From the NCBI RefSeq assembly GCF_026745355.1, contig NC_079209.1, forward strand, positions 50,300,596 through 50,364,595: DNA of 64,000 bases, given 5' to 3'. This stretch comes from Beta vulgaris subsp. vulgaris (taxonomy: Eukaryota > Streptophyta > Magnoliopsida > Caryophyllales > Amaranthaceae). A model generated the notes under the pieces. It saw nothing but the letters and a program-made list of their open reading frames with translations. It was not told where the DNA came from and made no database searches. A program made the position numbers and the translations under genes. Within the stretch, counting starts at the first letter, position 1; each line of letters begins with the position of its first letter. Below, piece after piece: positions 61,214-64,000 of this stretch.

Positions 61214-61551
61214 TCTATACAAATATATTAAAAGACGCTCCTAACGAAGGAACCGTGCCACGTGACACTCTTCTCAAGCTTCTAATACACATGTTTACAA
61301 TCTCATTTAAAAATATCAACAATGCGTAGTTACTAGAATTCGAACACATGACCTTTGAAATAAAATGTGAGAGTTTAACTACTAATCCACTACGATTTTG
61401 CTCAATGCTCAATGTTTCAAAGTAGAACATAATAAAGTAATAATTATATGTAATTATAAAGACATAGACAAGATTGTTGATTTCTAATACTTTTATTAAG
61501 TAATAACATTCTCTACCCCAATTCCATTGCAATTGTTATTTTTATCCCTAG
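61214..61551 (+). mobile_element. Helitron family member with degraded 3' end
   Basis: It begins TCTATACAAATATATTAAAAG after A and continues CGCTCCTAACG...GTGCCACGTG like its relatives. The reverse complement has a good tRNA B box (GTGTTCGAATTC, about 61338) and an A-box-like TAGTGGATTAGTAG. The hairpin is missing; the end is placed at the CTAG before T at 61551 only tentatively. Confidence 0.6.
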
Positions 61552-61704
61552 TTTCTTAATTTTTTTTATATAAACAACTTATTATGCCATAATTTGATTG
61601 GAGAGACTGATTAAAATCTCCAGCTCAATAACAAAAAAAAAAATTACTGGAGAAATCATCAAACATTAAAATGTCCAAAACATGAATTCAACATCACTAA
61701 GTTC

Positions 61705-62229
61705 TTTTTTTTTTAACAACGAGAAAACGTGCATTAATTTAAAAAAGGAAGTACAACCTAATGTTAATACAACCACATATACAACAAGCAAAAAAAACTA
61801 AAGGAGCTACATTTACTTTTACAGACACTATGAAACAAAACCAAGCTATTACAAGTCCTGTCTATCGTAAACTTGCAGAAGGATAGGTTGGATGTCTTAA
61901 AGAAGACTCAATATGAGATGGAAAAAGGACGACAAACATGGAAGGAGGACGAACATGGGTGGGGGATCAGACACGACAAACGCCGGCGAGGCTATACCAC
62001 TGCGCCACCACCGGAGAAACCAGAGGACGAACACAAAACTTCAACTAAAACCGCTTCAAAACACCATCGAACTAGAGTTAGCAGAGAAGGGGAAAGGGGG
62101 GAGGGGCTTTACGGCCACCGTACCAAAGCGGCGCAGGCGGTCGGCGAGCCCCTGTTGGGTTACTGCACCGCTAGGATTTTGCTGGGGTAAGGGGCTTGAG
62201 AGAAAAACGGCTAGGGTTTTATTAATGGA
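61705..62229 (-). mobile_element. Short retroposon with poly-A tail and target duplication
   Basis: On the minus strand it runs from AAACCCTAGCC-like sequence (about 62220) to a poly-A (T-run 61705-61714). It is flanked by AACATCACTAA(G/A)TTC at 61690-61704 and 62230-62244, a 15-bp duplication with one mismatch. This is the structure left by LINE machinery. It may be an internally deleted LINE or a SINE; no reverse transcriptase is present. Confidence 0.65.
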
Positions 62230-62244
62230 AACATCACTAAATTC

Positions 62245-63267
62245 AAAACATAAACAAAACCCATCAAACATTTAAATGTCCACCAAATAAATTCAACATC
62301 ACTATATTCACAAAATAAACAAACCCATCAAATATTTGAATGTTCAACACATAAATTGATCGACATCAAAATATTCAAAAAGAAAAACAACACTCATCAA
62401 AAAAATTATACCTGATTGGGTAGATTTTGGGGCATTCTTGGTCCATTTGAGAAATGAAGAGATATGTTTAATCAATGGACCTGTAACACAAAAAATCCAA
62501 ATGAAGAACAATTTAAGGCTTAAAACCCTAACAAGGAAATAATGAAGAATCGAACAAAAATAACACTAACAGGGAAGAAATCAGGAAAAAAAATGAACTC
62601 AATCTAAATTCTAAAATCAGAACTTCAAGCATTGATTTACAAATCATAAAAAATGGAAGAGAATACTAAACATTAGATCGGAATTTTTTTTTGAAGAGAA
62701 TACTAAAATGCAGATCGAAAAAATTCGAATAAAATACTAAAAAGTAGATATAAATACCTTGTGTTTGACAGCTATGGTGTCGCAATCTAAGAAACCGTTT
62801 GTTTCACAATTTACAGGGAGATATACGTTCAATTTTGAATGAAAGAAGAAGAGAGAAGAGAGAAGAGACAGAAGGAAGGAGAGAGAGAGAGATAATTTAG
62901 GGTTTTTTAACAAAATGAGTTTGAAAGGTTGGACCCTGCACAAAACTCAAGTAACCTTTTTTTACCCGATCCGACCTGCTAATGTCTCATTAGGGTTAGG
63001 CCCTATACAACTGACCATATTTCAATTGGGTCGGGTCATGATCCTATAATATAGGGTCGGGTCAAAGGCTTTTTTGGGGACTCGATCCATTGAACAGGTC
63101 TAGTATGGTCTCATGTGAAAAGGAGTGAGAATTATGTAGCTCATCACCTTGCTAAGATAGTGTCTTTTGGGATGGAATAAATGTAGGGTCATTGTCCTGC
63201 GGAGATTTGTCCCTTTAGATGAATGCTTTATACGTTGATTAATGTACTATTAGAGTTTTCCTTTTAG
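62245..63267. other. Intergenic DNA; degenerate repeat at the left
   Basis: The first 150 bp repeat a unit like CATCAAACATT-AAATGTCCA-AATTCAACATCACTA, also seen at 61655-61704. The rest shows no gene. Confidence 0.45.
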
Positions 63268-63954
63268 AAAAACTAACCATAAAAATTAATGAACCATATA
63301 AGCCATTATAGGTACAAATATGCCTGAAGGCTCCACCTTATTATTTAGAGGTCCCCTCGTCCCGATGTCATCAGCGATCATCCCCATTATCCTCTTATCT
63401 TGTTCTTAAGGTGAGGCATTAAAATCATTACTCTTTTGTCATCATATGCATGGTCGCGGTACATCTTTCCTTATTTCGTCACATGTCAAAACTCAATAAA
63501 TCTATTAAAGAAAAAGGTTCACCAATTCATACGCAAATCCCTTCTTCTCCACCCATCTCCTTTAAACCTCAACAAGTTGATGATATTGCGATGGAGAATA
63601 ATTGGCCATAGAATTCAAAGATCATATAATTATAAATAATCACAATATTTATGTAAATCACACATTAGCGACAAAAGAAAATGGATCATAGTCATTGGTC
63701 TGATAATGAAGGCCATTGCTTCACAAAAAATTTCCATTAAAAACAAAAGTCAACAAAATGCTAAAATTCTCATATTACATCTTGCATCCTAAAAGGTTAC
63801 TATCAAATTTTTTTTTTCCTTATTGTTTTCTGAATAATTCAATCAAACGATCAAATTCATTTGAACAGAATAGTGGAAACTAGAAAAAAATTGTTTCCAA
63901 ATTCTGCTTCACAATATTACTAATTTTTACTATGTTCAATTTCTTCTACCCCTC
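63268..63954. repeat. Second copy of the ERF 3' flank (segmental duplication)
   Basis: It aligns with 29767-29793 plus 31850-31890 plus 32885-33538, but without the two transposons that split the first copy. Shared strings include ACTAACCATAAAAA, GGCTCCACCTTATTATT and TACGCAAATCCCTTCTTC. The order and orientation are the same. Confidence 0.85.
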
Positions 63955-64000
63955 TTAAAAATTCCAAAGATACGAGTCTTGGTAAAGTGATGCATCATAA
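63955..64000 (-). CDS. Second ERF017-like gene, last 14 codons, cut by the window edge
   Basis: The minus strand encodes [14 protein letters not shown] then stop, identical in protein to the end of the ERF at 33539-34213, with a synonymous GCA/GCC change. The rest lies beyond the window, so whether the gene is intact cannot be seen. It is a paralogue in the same orientation, 30.4 kb away. Confidence 0.85.
   Translation of the reverse strand, partial: YDASLYQDSYLWNF

Overview
The window is nuclear DNA from a flowering plant, most likely a core eudicot. The genes have many introns with GT..AG borders, the intergenic DNA is AT-rich, and the repeats are plant families (MULE, CACTA, Helitron, Stowaway, hAT, LINE, copia). 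A more exact placement (for example Caryophyllales) would be a guess. There are three intact host genes and one host gene cut by the window edge. Nearly everything else is transposable elements, often nested.

Left third (1-20.7 kb): MITEs and a Helitron come first. Then a 13-exon auxin response factor of the ARF7/ARF19 type (+ strand, 6514-13600, 1142 aa) meets, tail to tail, a 5-exon chloroplast co-chaperonin gene CPN20/CPN21 (- strand, 16845-20218, 254 aa). A broken LINE, itself split by a Helitron, lies between them.

Middle (20.7-33 kb): foldback elements, a Helitron, and a 6136-bp Mutator-like element (23545-29680) with a perfect 9-bp target duplication. The element has a decayed transposase followed by a plant mobile domain (PMD) gene, and arrays of short palindromes just inside both ends. 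To its right are a Harbinger-like relic, a CACTA end and a 980-bp long-TIR element. A single-exon ERF017-like AP2/ERF gene follows at 33539-34213 (-).

Right half (34-64 kb): MITEs, an LTR-type leader interrupted by a 3.8-kb DNA transposon, and telomere-like repeats. A copia retrotransposon (49344-56840, -) is interrupted by a 5.1-kb CACTA element that carries three exons, with introns, of the plastid starch enzyme DPE1 (4-alpha-glucanotransferase). The window ends in a second copy of the ERF locus: 63268-64000 repeats the 3' side of the first ERF and ends inside its last codons. This copy lacks the 980-bp element and so supplies its empty site.

The host genes are not a functional unit: ARF is an auxin-responsive regulator, CPN20 folds plastid proteins with Cpn60, and the ERFs are probable stress regulators. 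The least ordinary items are the MULE with PMD and palindrome arrays, the CACTA that captured DPE1, and the Helitron family with a conserved tRNA-like module.
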